DNA from: an uncultured Acetatifactor sp.
GTDB taxonomy: Bacteria; Bacillota; Clostridia; Lachnospirales; Lachnospiraceae
Direction of reading: 5' to 3'
Length of the DNA: 23,815 nt
Assembly: GCA_910584375.1 (NCBI GenBank)
Contig: CAJUAH010000016.1
Span: 1 to 23,815 of the forward strand
Shown here: piece by piece, positions 13,544 to 21,491 of the stretch
How positions within the stretch are numbered: position 1 is the stretch's first letter
How the letters are laid out: every line of letters starts with the position of its first letter
Made by a program: the position numbers and the translations under genes
Notes under the pieces: generated by a model
Told to the model about the DNA's origin: nothing
The model's input: the letters and a program-made list of their open reading frames with translations, nothing else
Databases searched by the model: none

Positions 13544-13580
13544 AAAAAACCCGGCAGCTGATAGTTAGTCAGTACCGGGC
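13544..13580 (-). terminator. Intrinsic terminator after parB
   Basis: GCCCGG-TA-CTGA pairs with TCAG-CTG-CCGGG on the minus strand, followed by six T, starting 7 bases after the parB stop. It should end the parA-parB transcript and isolate repA. Confidence 0.8.
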
Positions 13581-13586
13581 ATCCTG

Positions 13587-14495
13587 TTAAGCATGTTCTT
13601 TTTTCCAAGTCTCCAGCAGGGAAATGATGACATCCTCTATCTGCTTCTGCGTATATTCCTCCGAAAAATACTGCCGCAGCCTCTCACCCTTTAACGTCAC
13701 CTGGGGCGGAGCCTTGCGTTCTTCCGTCAGTATCGCCTCTATCACATCCTCTCCCAGCTTCCCCTCCTGGCTGAATTTCCGCAGCCGCTTCGCCTGCTCC
13801 AGCGAGGGCACATGGGAAAGCCCCGCCATCTTTTCCGATAAATTCACCTGTTCCTCTTTCGTCAGATAGGACAATTCCACAGCCGGGTTAAACGGCAGCT
13901 TCTTATCGTCCACCATCTGGAGCATGGAGGGGACAAGTTCCGTCAGGCGGATGAAACGGTGGATGTTCCGTGCGCTGTCATTGGAATTTTCGCTCAATGC
14001 GTCAATGCTGTACTTCTCGCCAAGTTGGCGAGAAGTGTCCTTTACGCCCTGGTGCTTCAACGCTTCCAGCTTCATCCTGTACGCCCAGGCTTTCTCGCTG
14101 GGCAGTATGTTCTCCCTCTGGAGGTTGCTGTCCACCATCATCAGCACGGCTTCGTCATCGCCCATCTCCCTCACGATCACGGGCATTGTCTCCAATCCTG
14201 CCAGTTCCGCCGCCCGTTTCCGCCTGTGTCCGGAGACAAGTTCATATCCGCCCCCTGTCCCCGGCCTTGCAATACCGGGAACGAGAATGCCGTATGTTTT
14301 GACACTTTCCACCATGTCGGCCATGGCTTCATCGTCCAATACCTTAAACGGATGGTCTCGGAACGGAAACAAATCTGTCAGGGCAATCTCCTGTACCTTT
14401 TCACCACCGGAACCGCTGTTTCCTGAGCTCTGGAACAAATCTTCAAAGGAAGTCATCTGGATATTTTTCGCACTGCTTTTCATTCCCCTGCCCAT
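13587..14495 (-). CDS. parB: ParB-family partition / nucleoid occlusion-like protein
   Basis: The 302-residue protein has the ParB N-terminal domain: IALTDLFPFRDHPF, the arginine box GHRRKRA (89-95) and SNLQRENILPSEKA (123-136). It continues with a helix-turn-helix region including NDSARNIHRFIRLTELVPSML and a C-terminal part with TQKQIEDVIISLLETW. ParB binds centromere-like parS sites and spreads as a CTP-dependent clamp. With ParA it keeps the excised, replicating element in dividing cells. The ATG at 14495 follows AAAGGAGG by 7 bases and lies 16 bases inside parA, so translation is coupled. I did not locate a parS site. Confidence 0.92.
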   Translation of the reverse strand: MGRGMKSSAKNIQMTSFEDLFQSSGNSGSGGEKVQEIALTDLFPFRDHPFKVLDDEAMADMVESVKTYGILVPGIARPGTGGGYELVSGHRRKRAAELAGLETMPVIVREMGDDEAVLMMVDSNLQRENILPSEKAWAYRMKLEALKHQGVKDTSRQLGEKYSIDALSENSNDSARNIHRFIRLTELVPSMLQMVDDKKLPFNPAVELSYLTKEEQVNLSEKMAGLSHVPSLEQAKRLRKFSQEGKLGEDVIEAILTEERKAPPQVTLKGERLRQYFSEEYTQKQIEDVIISLLETWKKEHA

Positions 14496-15268
14496 GCCAG
14501 CACCTCCTTTGTCAGTACGTTATACGCCTTTGCCACCCTCCCGGACGGGTCATGGAGATAAATGCTTTTCCCCTCCGCACTCGTCTCCGCCGCACGGACG
14601 GACAGTGGAATGATGCTCTCAAAAATCGGGATGTAGCCGTCATAAGTGTTGTGCAGCAGCTCCACAATCTCTTTCGCATAATTGGTACGCATATCCGCCA
14701 TTGTCACCACAATGCCCCTGATTGAAAGTTTAGGATTAATCTGCCGTTTTACTTTCGCTATGGTACGCATCAGCTGTTCCAGGCCCTTAATAGACAGGTA
14801 CTGCGCCTGGACCGGTATCAGCACTTCATCAGCCGCCGCCAGCGCATTGATGGTCAGCATCCCCAGGGAGGGCATACAGTCCAGGATAATCACATCATAG
14901 GCATCACGCATGAAATCTATGTATTCCCGCAGGATTGTCTCCCTGCTCATGGTATTGACCAGTGTGACCTCCAGGCCGGAAAGCTCTATATTTGCCGGAA
15001 CCAGATCAACCCCCTCCTCATGATGCAGGACCGCCCTGTCGGGCGGGAGGGGATTATCCTGAATAATCCCTCCCAGCACATCCGCCAGTGTTGTCTCCAT
15101 CTGATCCGGCTGCTGATAGCCAAGGCTTGCCGTCAGACTGCCCTGCGGATCAATATCCACCAAAAGCACCTTCTTACCCTCACGGGCGAGGCCAATCCCT
15201 AAACTTACTGCCGTCAAGGTCTTTGCCACCCCGCCCTTTTGGTTACATACAGCGTATACAACAGCCAT
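14480..15268 (-). CDS. parA: ParA-family partition ATPase (Soj-like)
   Basis: The 262-residue protein shows the deviant Walker A KGGVAKT (11-17), the A' motif VDIDPQGSLT (37-46) and Walker B VIILD (126-130). It then has LIPVQAQYLSIKGLEQL and IPLSVRAAETSAEGKS. It is a type Ib-length ATPase without an N-terminal DNA-binding domain. It forms ATP-dependent gradients on the nucleoid that move ParB-bound DNA. GGGAGG precedes the ATG at suitable spacing. It starts 3 bases after the stop of the DUF5348-like gene, so the first genes of the ICE right end form one operon. Confidence 0.95.
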   Translation of the reverse strand: MAVVYAVCNQKGGVAKTLTAVSLGIGLAREGKKVLLVDIDPQGSLTASLGYQQPDQMETTLADVLGGIIQDNPLPPDRAVLHHEEGVDLVPANIELSGLEVTLVNTMSRETILREYIDFMRDAYDVIILDCMPSLGMLTINALAAADEVLIPVQAQYLSIKGLEQLMRTIAKVKRQINPKLSIRGIVVTMADMRTNYAKEIVELLHNTYDGYIPIFESIIPLSVRAAETSAEGKSIYLHDPSGRVAKAYNVLTKEVLAWAGE

Positions 15269-15271
15269 GTT

Positions 15272-15718
15272 TCACGTCCTCCCTCTCAAACGTACTTTCA
15301 GGCCCTCCAGCCCGATCTCCTGGTATCCCGCCAGGAAATAATCCTTGCCGTCATGTTCAATGCTCGTTCTCACCCAGCGGGGCATTATCCGGAATCTGTC
15401 AGATATCAATGCCTCCACCCTGCACCCACTTGTAAAGTATTGCCCGCTCTCCGTTTCGTATCTCCCATCGGAATTCTTATGCAGCCTGCTGACCTCTTTG
15501 ATCGGAAGCGCCAGATAATCAAGACGGTCACTCACATCTTCCAGCTCCTGCATCACCTTCCACAACTGCTCATGGAGCAAAAGCTGCTCGGCATCCTCAT
15601 AGTCGATATCCAGCTTGCTTAGATTGTCATGCTCTAAATAAGTTGACTCCTTCAAAAGCCTCTTGATGTCTGTATTCAGTTTCTGCGACCTTTCCAATAA
15701 TTCTCTCAAATCCTTCAC
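15272..15718 (-). CDS. DUF5348-like protein with N-terminal coiled coil
   Basis: The 148-residue protein starts at a GTG sharing its G with the upstream TAG stop; GGGGG lies 11 bases upstream, and longer frames would overlap the SymE-like gene out of frame. The N-terminal half (VKDLRELLERSQKLNTDIKR, then YEDAEQLLLHEQLWKVMQEL) should form coiled-coil helices. The C-terminal half (GRYETESGQYFTSGC, RWVRTSIEHDGKDYFLAGY, LEGLKVRLRG) resembles DUF5348, small beta domains found in ICEs. I am moderately sure of that name and know no function. Position next to ParA suggests a maintenance or regulatory role. Confidence 0.6.
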   Translation of the reverse strand: MKDLRELLERSQKLNTDIKRLLKESTYLEHDNLSKLDIDYEDAEQLLLHEQLWKVMQELEDVSDRLDYLALPIKEVSRLHKNSDGRYETESGQYFTSGCRVEALISDRFRIMPRWVRTSIEHDGKDYFLAGYQEIGLEGLKVRLRGRT

Positions 15719-16032
15719 TATACTTTCTGCCCCCTTTTCTTCCGGGTGGTTTTTCCCGGTTCCTGAGTTTCCACTGCATCCGTATAATTTGATTGTTCGC
15801 AAACCATACTGACATCCATGCGGCTGATATGTAAATAGCCTTCCCCATACTCGACCTGCAGTTTGTCCCCTACATGGAACCCCAGTTCTTCCAGCCACAG
15901 CCCTGCTATGGATATCCTCGGAAAATAGGTATAACCGCTTTTACGGAATACTCCTGTTCCCTCATGCGTGGGCCTGCTGGAATACTGCACCTTGCTTGTC
16001 CTCACGTTCTTTTCTTGTTCCTTATCTTTCAT
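15718..16032 (-). CDS. SymE/AbrB-like small protein, first gene of the ICE right end
   Basis: The 104-residue protein has a polar N-terminus and then FPRISIAGLWLEELGFHVGD followed by KLQVEYGEGYLHI, the pattern of SymE-type and AbrB-fold domains. SymE of E. coli is an SOS-induced toxin controlled by an antisense RNA. ICE-borne versions are usually annotated as type I toxins, but without experiments. A basic tail (KTTRKKRGQKV) fits nucleic-acid binding. AGGAGG lies 5 bases before the ATG. It overlaps the next start by one base. It could act as a regulator of the par operon rather than a toxin. Confidence 0.7.
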   Translation of the reverse strand: MKDKEQEKNVRTSKVQYSSRPTHEGTGVFRKSGYTYFPRISIAGLWLEELGFHVGDKLQVEYGEGYLHISRMDVSMVCEQSNYTDAVETQEPGKTTRKKRGQKV

Positions 16033-16069
16033 TTGCGCCTCCTTCGCCTGAAATTTAACGGGTAAAAAA

Positions 16070-16122
16070 TAAGCATAACCGGTGAAAGCCGCTTGTTTTC
16101 AAGCTTTTTTCGGTTATGCTTA
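16070..16122. repeat. Terminal hairpin at the ICE right end
   Basis: AAGCATAACCG (16071-16081) and CGGTTATGCTT (16111-16121) are perfect 11-bp inverted arms, with an inner CTTG/CAAG pair. The hairpin sits between the truncated protease and the first ICE gene. It could be a recombinase-binding inverted repeat or a bidirectional terminator. On the plus strand a run of six T lies inside the hairpin rather than after it, which argues mildly against a simple terminator. Confidence 0.65.
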
Positions 16123-16145
16123 TTATAACTCAGGCGTTGTCCAGA
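16122..16145. other. Probable attachment-site junction of the ICE (right end)
   Basis: The protease frame ends in codons for FLDNA followed by TGA, in TGGACAACGCC|TGAGTT on the minus strand. Immediately beyond come TATAAT and the terminal hairpin. The S8 family normally continues for about 250 more residues, so the crossover lies within these bases. The core sequence cannot be fixed without the other end of the element. Confidence 0.6.
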
Positions 16146-17038
16146 AAACGCTCCAGCAATGAGCCGCCGTCATGAGCGCCGTAAGTGTTGCCAAAGCTGA
16201 TATTGATGACCAATGGCATGGCCAGCTCCATGGCTTTTTGCAGGGCATAGGTCACACCCCGCATGATCTCCGTGGTGCGGGGAAAGCCTTCCGCGCCGGG
16301 CAGTCCGAGTTTTACAACCAGCAGGGAGGCAGCAGGCGCTGCTCCCCGGTACTGGCTGCCAGGGATGCCTGCAACACTTCCCTCATACGCCGGGAGGCAT
16401 CCCGCCGCAATGCCCGCCACCGCCGTTCCGTGGCCGCTGGTGTCCACACTGGGCAGCAGCATATACCGCTGCTGTGGATCCGACTCTGCCAGCGCCCGAT
16501 CGATCTGCTGTGCTGAGAACTCCACCCCCTGGGCAAAACCCTGCGGCGGCTGACGTTCCCCGTTTCCCGCCTCCGGCCGCAGGGTCTGATCCCACAGATA
16601 CAAAATCCGGGTACGACCCGCGCCATCCCGAAACTCCGGGCGAGTGAAGTCGATGCCGGAATCCAGCACCGCCACCAGCACCCCGGTTCCGGCCAAAAAA
16701 GGATCCCGCAGCATAACCTGTGTCATACAGGAATCCGCCGCGGGACCTATGTCCTGATAATAATAGCGCTTGGGCTTTTCCACATATTCTATCTCTTCAA
16801 TGTTGCTCACAGCCTCCACCAGCTGCTCCGGCACCGTCAGGATCGCGTAGCTGTTTATCAGATACTCCACCGATACCCCCAGGGCCTCCAGCCCGTCCAG
16901 ACTGCCGTGATACTTCACAATCAGCTCCCAGCTGCGGCTTCCGCTGTCAAATCCCACATTCAGGTTGTCCGTCTGCAAGCGCACCGCCTCCGGCGTCTCC
17001 AATGCCAGGTTCAATAAATTTTCCAGTTTTTGACTCAT
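16130..17038 (-). pseudogene. S8 (subtilisin-like) protease gene truncated by the ICE
   Basis: The 302-residue remnant belongs to the clostridial S8 proteases related to germination Csp proteins. It keeps an N-terminal prodomain-like part, the catalytic Asp in VAVLDSGID (D126), the catalytic His in DTSGHGTAVAG (H203) and VINISFGNTYGAHDG. The family normally has about 550-600 residues; here the oxyanion Asn region and the GTS-A motif with the catalytic Ser are missing, so it cannot be an active protease. The frame stops within bases of the ICE hairpin. The start follows GAGAGG. The missing 3' half should lie at the far ICE end. Bases 17039-17243 show no gene. Confidence 0.85.
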
Positions 17039-17243
17039 AGACCTCTCTTCGTCCGACTCTGTCCGGAATACCTATATTGCTCCTGAAAAAATATGCGCCG
17101 CCTCCCCAAAATATGCCTTATTTTTCCGTAAACAGCAGACTCTTACCCGCTCCCGCCAGCGCCTGTGTTACGCCCTGCAAGTATTTGGGCCATCCATTTA
17201 AAACCCACACATGTTGCCCGGCTCATTGCTCACAGGAAAAATA

Positions 17244-17735
17244 TCACCCCTTTTCCACGGGCAACGTGCCGTCCTTCACATACTTGCCCCATGCCCTGTG
17301 GTACCGGAAAGTATAAGTGACTGCGTCAATACCGATCAACAAGATCCACCAGCCGGATAACCTTCCAGTTAAATAAAACAGGTAAAATGTATTAAACGCT
17401 CCGTATACCAGACACAGAACAGATGCGACCCGGCTCTTTCCCAGGTGTATCCCAAGTCCCAACACCAGCAGCAACAAGGCGTCTACAAATGCATAGGATT
17501 TAACTACGATCTGGATCACTATATTGATTGCCGCCAAAACATAAAGGATAATACCGCAGCTGTTGATGTTGCTCTTGCAGGACTTCATCGCTGGCAGCTG
17601 CAAAAATTCCTTCCTGGTCATCTGTCCGCCCCGGTACTGCTCCTGAATCCGCGCCTCATCCGGCACCGCCTGGCCGCAGAACGGGCACACCAGCGCATTG
17701 TTCTCCAACTCACTTCCACATCTACCGCATTTCAT
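17244..17735 (-). CDS. Zinc-ribbon membrane protein
   Basis: The 163-residue protein starts MKCGRCGSELENNALVCPFC, a double C-x2-C zinc ribbon. A polar link of about 40 residues leads to three or four hydrophobic segments: IILYVLAAINIVIQIVV, ALLLLVLGLGIHL, VASVLCLVYGAFNTFYLFYL and WWILLIGIDAVTYTF. Zinc-ribbon plus multi-helix membrane proteins are common in Clostridia, with no fixed role. The ATG follows GAGGAGGAGATCAAC. AT-rich DNA with TATAAT-like sequence upstream (about 17850) could hold its promoter. Function unknown. Confidence 0.8.
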   Translation of the reverse strand: MKCGRCGSELENNALVCPFCGQAVPDEARIQEQYRGGQMTRKEFLQLPAMKSCKSNINSCGIILYVLAAINIVIQIVVKSYAFVDALLLLVLGLGIHLGKSRVASVLCLVYGAFNTFYLFYLTGRLSGWWILLIGIDAVTYTFRYHRAWGKYVKDGTLPVEKG

Positions 17736-17908
17736 GTTGATCTCCTCCTCAGAAAGTATTCTCCGGCCATTGCTCTTTAACCAGATCAGGCATAGTATAG
17801 CATACCGGCAAATCAGGCTCAACACATATGACAAAATCCTTGTAATTATATGGTAATTATAGTTGATATGTTGTACTACTCCCTTTTAACCAGACAAAAA
17901 AACGCATT

Positions 17909-18835
17909 TTACAGCATTTCCAACATTTCCTCCGCCGAGACCAGATCTCCCGGGGCGATATCGCCGTCCTCCGCGATCCCCAACGAATCCATCATCTCCC
18001 TGTAGGCCGCCTCGTCGATTTCCTGATCCATATAAAAATATTTGGTGACGCCCTCTCCCGTGTATTCGCCGTTCTCGTCGTAAACCGCGTTATATTCAAA
18101 ACTTAAGAGAGAACCTTCCCCGCTCATGAGCGTTTTATCTGTGGAGACAAGGTTATAATACCATCCGTATCCTCCTTCATCCCCGCCCCCGTTCCAACGG
18201 TCAAAACCGGCGATCACTCCCTTTCTTTCAAAATAGGTAAAGCATACCGTGTAATCGGAATCTACCATACAAAATACTTCGCCGTCCCGGATCGTATAGA
18301 CCGAGTAAGCCGCATAATCCGTAACCACCAGCTCCGGGATCTCATCCCCGTCCAGATAGATCAGGCCAAACGCCATGCCGTCGCCGCTCTCCTCCACCGT
18401 CCTCCGATATGGGGCCAGCGGATTCTCCGGGTCGGATGCGGATTCCTTTTCCGAAATATCCTCCTTGGAAACAGTCGGCAAATCTTCTTCCGGTAATGTT
18501 GCCGGAGATATTTCCCCCGTTCTGGGAATGTCTCCGTCGATTCCCGGGACGTTTTCTCCGGTTCCGGGGGTGTCTCCGCCGATTCCCTCCGGTTTCGAGG
18601 ACGTTTCCTCCGGTTCCGGGGATGCCTCCGGGCTATCGCATTCCCATTCTTTCTCCCCGCTATCCTCCCCGCCGCGCTCCGCCGCTGTCCGGTCGCTCAC
18701 GCTGAAAGGCTCCCCTTCCTGCGCCACAGGTTCCGAATCCCGCACAGCCGTTTCACCGTTTTCCGGTGCGGCGCAGGAAGACAGACACAACGCCATCAAA
18801 CAAATGCTGCCTGTTTTTATGAAAATGTTTCTCAC
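17909..18835 (-). CDS. Lipoprotein with acidic linker and a conserved-looking C-terminal domain
   Basis: The 308-residue protein has a lipoprotein signal (ICLMALCLSSC, lipobox Cys 21). A low-complexity Glu/Pro/Gly/Ser linker (about 25-140) includes the near-repeats GDTPGTGENVPG and IDGDIPRTGE. The C-terminal domain starts near PLAPYRRTVEE and has FGLIYLDGDEIPELVV, a short Asp-rich loop of a type common in clostridial lipoproteins. YSVYTIRDGEVF and a Tyr/Gly-rich strand region follow. Such proteins are probably exposed on the cell surface; ligand unknown. AAAGGTG precedes the ATG. It is a separate host gene; bases 18836-19127 downstream of the next lipoprotein contain no ORF that I support. 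Confidence 0.8.
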   Translation of the reverse strand: MRNIFIKTGSICLMALCLSSCAAPENGETAVRDSEPVAQEGEPFSVSDRTAAERGGEDSGEKEWECDSPEASPEPEETSSKPEGIGGDTPGTGENVPGIDGDIPRTGEISPATLPEEDLPTVSKEDISEKESASDPENPLAPYRRTVEESGDGMAFGLIYLDGDEIPELVVTDYAAYSVYTIRDGEVFCMVDSDYTVCFTYFERKGVIAGFDRWNGGGDEGGYGWYYNLVSTDKTLMSGEGSLLSFEYNAVYDENGEYTGEGVTKYFYMDQEIDEAAYREMMDSLGIAEDGDIAPGDLVSAEEMLEML

Positions 18836-19127
18836 CTTTTACCTCCTCATATTTAATCGCGTTTTACTTAAAAAAACTACATCTCTGCCATCGCTCGGAA
18901 TTTCGTCACTTATACACTACCCTTGCGGCGTTTTCACCATCCATTCAGGCACATCTGCAATCGCTCTATTTTTTACAGTCTGCTCAGCCGACAGTACTCC
19001 GCCTTATATCCGCCGCTCCCCTCTCCAATAATCTGGCTTGCAAAAGAACGGTCTGGCAGGCTCTTTCTATCCGCCAGCGCCACGGTTCCCGAATCCTTTC
19101 AAATCTTCCGCAGAATCAGCGTACATC

Positions 19128-20819
19128 TCAACGATTCTCATTCACATAGATCTGTATGCGGTTCTGTATGATATCCGTCACGTCCTCCACTTCTTTCTGC
19201 CCACTGTAATAAGAGGCCGCCTCGTTGAACATCATAAGATACCGCATCATCTCTTCCCTGGTGATCCCGTCAAAGGGCATGACCCCGGGATTGTTCCCGG
19301 CCATCGCCAGCAGCCCCTCCAGAGTCAGGCCGGGAGCATCGCCCAGCATGTTCCGGTCTCCCACCACCGTCCGCAGCCGAAAACTCTCCGGAATCCCCAC
19401 CAGGACGCCGTCAAAGGTATACGCCTCCAGGATTCCATCCACAAAATCCTCACGGGAGAGGTTCACCGACTCTTCCAGATAGGGGGACAGATCCTCAAAG
19501 ACCTCCTGTCTGCACAGATTCTTGATATTGACTCCGGACAGATCCACGATATCTATGGGCTCCCGGGCCAGTATGGCATTGTACAGTTCTGTCAGGGAAC
19601 TGTAGCTTTTCACGGCAATACGGTACTGGCTGTTGCCCCTGTTGAACCTCACCGCCAGCCCCACCCGGTCACTCATCCCCTCGTCCAGTCCCGCCAGCAC
19701 CATCTCCCTGCGCTGAGGTGCCTCCTCCGCCCCCGTCCGGGTAAACAGAACCACGCTCCGGTCGTCATACAGCCAATCCTCCACCGCGCAGAAATATCTG
19801 CCGTCTTCCATTGCACTGAAATATTGCACATCATATCCGCTGACGTCGCTGTCCTGCCAGACAAACAGTTCCTCTTTTTTCTGTGCGGAGAGATTATATC
19901 CGTAGGCCGCCGTATGGTCATAGAGCAGGAGGTCGTACTGCCCGGAAGGGTCTGCGCAGACTCCGTCTACAACCGGAAGATCCGTCCGGGATTCCGCAAG
20001 CTGTTTTTTCTCAAAATCCACCTCCGCCAGCGCGCAATGCGCCTCATTGCCCTCTGTGCGGATACAGATATAGTACTTTTCGTCTTCCCCCTCCACGGTT
20101 CCTCTTATCTGAACCTCCTTCGAAGATCCGTAAGATACAGTTCCGTGATAGCTCCCATCAGCGGTATACAGCCAGATTCCCTCCTCGGGGTTGAAAACGT
20201 ATATCCGCCCCTGTCCGTCCACGGACATGCCGCCTATAGACGTACCTCTCCCCAACTGCTCCGTGATATCCTTGAAAAATATGTTGTTTCCTTCCCGGTC
20301 AAACTTATACAGGAACCGCCTGAACTGGCTGTAATCGGCTGAATAGACATTCGCGATCAGACACACATTGCAGTCGCTGTCAAAGGCATAGCAACTGATC
20401 TCCCGAGCCTGTCCGTCGTCCTGCCAGTCGATGGGAATGCCCGTCAGTTCCCTGTCGGTCAGCGCATACCGGCAGATTTCCCGGGGACTGTCCTCGCCTT
20501 CCCCATTCATGGAAATATAGCACACCGTATCGCCGATCAGCCGCATGGCGTCGTAATCGGCCCTTTCGTCCCGGATCTCGATGCGCTCCGGCACATAGAC
20601 CCACTCCGTTTTCCCTGTAGCCGGGGCAGAAGTGCTATCAGCGTAAGGAGCCGTGTCGGCGGGCAACATATCCCCCGACAGCGCGCCCCCCGGGGCCTCT
20701 CCGTCAGAAACACCACTGCTATTTGACGCCCCCGGATTACAGGCCGTCAAAAATGCTAACAAAAAAATCGGCAAACACCAGACAATATTGTCAAAAATCC
20801 TTTTTCCCGCTCTTCTCAT
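19128..20819 (-). CDS. Solute-binding-type lipoprotein, probably C-terminally truncated
   Basis: The 563-residue protein from the ATG at 20819 (AGGAGAGGG upstream) has a lipobox FLTAC (Cys 27). The middle half looks like a beta-propeller-like sensor: DAMRLIGDTVCYISM, GGMSVDGQGRIYVF and DGRYFCAVEDW. From about 385 it turns into an extracellular solute-binding fold: VRFNRGNSQYRIAVKSY, ELYNAILAREPIDIVDLSG, FEDLSPYLEES, AYTFDGVLVGIPESF and LTLEGLLAMAGNNPG. Clostridial proteins of this layout are usually about 800 residues, so roughly the last 250, which close the binding cleft, are missing. It may be a pseudogene or a sensory remnant. No transporter permease is next to it. Confidence 0.7.
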   Translation of the reverse strand: MRRAGKRIFDNIVWCLPIFLLAFLTACNPGASNSSGVSDGEAPGGALSGDMLPADTAPYADSTSAPATGKTEWVYVPERIEIRDERADYDAMRLIGDTVCYISMNGEGEDSPREICRYALTDRELTGIPIDWQDDGQAREISCYAFDSDCNVCLIANVYSADYSQFRRFLYKFDREGNNIFFKDITEQLGRGTSIGGMSVDGQGRIYVFNPEEGIWLYTADGSYHGTVSYGSSKEVQIRGTVEGEDEKYYICIRTEGNEAHCALAEVDFEKKQLAESRTDLPVVDGVCADPSGQYDLLLYDHTAAYGYNLSAQKKEELFVWQDSDVSGYDVQYFSAMEDGRYFCAVEDWLYDDRSVVLFTRTGAEEAPQRREMVLAGLDEGMSDRVGLAVRFNRGNSQYRIAVKSYSSLTELYNAILAREPIDIVDLSGVNIKNLCRQEVFEDLSPYLEESVNLSREDFVDGILEAYTFDGVLVGIPESFRLRTVVGDRNMLGDAPGLTLEGLLAMAGNNPGVMPFDGITREEMMRYLMMFNEAASYYSGQKEVEDVTDIIQNRIQIYVNENR

Positions 20820-20921
20820 GACCGTTCCCTCTCCTGTGCGTGACTGTTGGCCTGTCCCGCGTTTTTCTTTATCATCCGGCAAGTCCGTATCAAAATTGTA
20901 TCTGGCAAGAAAACTAAAAGA

Positions 20922-20942
20922 GCGACATCCTGAAAATGTCGC
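20922..20942 (-). terminator. Probable terminator of the small AT-rich gene cluster
   Basis: GCGACAT and ATGTCGC pair around TTTCAGG, followed on the minus strand by TCTTTTAGTTTTC. A second hairpin (GGTTCAT/ATGAACC, 20953-20971) lies just before it. Together they should end transcription before the lipoprotein gene. The 20972-21058 stretch holds no supported gene. Confidence 0.6.
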
Positions 20943-21058
20943 CCCGATCTGTGGTTCATTGATGATGAACCATTTGGCGGTATGTCTCCTTTAGATTGGC
21001 GACCTAATAGCCGCTGCAGCTGTTCTATTGGTATTAGCTCTCGCCGTTGATAAGAGCC

Positions 21059-21268
21059 TTATTTGTCTCCATAAAATCCTGTGTCACTGAGTTGCGTCCA
21101 TTTCAAATACATTTCAGTAGTGTCTCCATTACTTTTCACGAAGAATTTTGCGGAACCCGCCTCTGTGAGTTTTCTGTCACTTGCATGTACGTGCATAGCC
21201 TCAATTATGCAACTTGAAGTATAATACAGATAGTAACCACATACTTTAAATTTATAGTACTTCGGCAT
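21059..21268 (-). CDS. Small DUF4160-like protein
   Basis: The 69-residue protein contains GYYLYYTSSC, EAMHVHAS and GSAKFFVKSNGD, matching the H-V-H...A-K-F pattern of DUF4160 proteins. Some of those occur in toxin-antitoxin-like pairs. The start follows GGAGG and overlaps the preceding gene by 17 bases, so the two are translationally coupled. DNA here is clearly AT-rich compared with both flanks, which suggests recent acquisition. It may be the partner of the two genes upstream. The family call is moderate and the function unproven. Confidence 0.6.
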   Translation of the reverse strand: MPKYYKFKVCGYYLYYTSSCIIEAMHVHASDRKLTEAGSAKFFVKSNGDTTEMYLKWTQLSDTGFYGDK

Positions 21269-21491
21269 ATAGTTCCTCCATGAATCCTTTGTTGCTTTGG
21301 TAATAATCCATTACAATTTGTTTTTCAATATCATCCATATTAGTTTCTATTACTTTATCGTTATAAATAACAGCCGCATGGTTTGGACAATTCAGATTCA
21401 GCACACGAATCCAACCATTATCATTTGTAAACGCATACCCATTAATAATCATATCTGCCTCATCCGCAATTTTCATAACATCAAGATTCAT
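21252..21491 (-). CDS. Small acidic protein, middle gene of an overlapping trio
   Basis: The 79-residue protein begins MNLDVMKIADEAD. It contains IINGYAFTNDNGWIRVLNLNCPNHAAV and ends with ETNMDDIEKQIVMDYY followed by NKGFMEELYAEVL. I have seen similar short proteins beside DUF4160 genes but cannot name a family. I chose the ATG at 21491, with GAGG seven bases upstream, over a TTG two codons earlier. It starts 11 bases inside the preceding gene and overlaps the next by 17. The acidic C-terminal helix would suit an antitoxin or a binding partner. Confidence 0.6.
   Translation of the reverse strand: MNLDVMKIADEADMIINGYAFTNDNGWIRVLNLNCPNHAAVIYNDKVIETNMDDIEKQIVMDYYQSNKGFMEELYAEVL

Larger units (their letters stand above)
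1..16129. mobile_element. Integrative conjugative element, Tn1549-like gene set (partial)
   Basis: ParA, ParB, RepA_N with DUF6017, DUF3846, PcfB/DUF3801, VirD4 and Maff2 in one direction make up the maintenance and coupling part of a Tn1549-like ICE. The right boundary lies in a truncated S8 protease gene at about 16130; the left end, with integrase, relaxase and most secretion genes, is outside the window. Unusual cargo includes the BspA-like stalk protein, the run of small secreted proteins, and the PAPS-reductase-like/LPD pair. The tet unit at 1-1402 appears to be a later insertion, which may have impaired transfer. Confidence 0.8.

Noticed and set aside
19038..20342. 434-codon plus-strand frame
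   Set aside because: It is exactly antisense to the solute-binding lipoprotein, is rich in His/Pro/Arg, and has no credible ribosome site; a shadow of GC-rich codon use.
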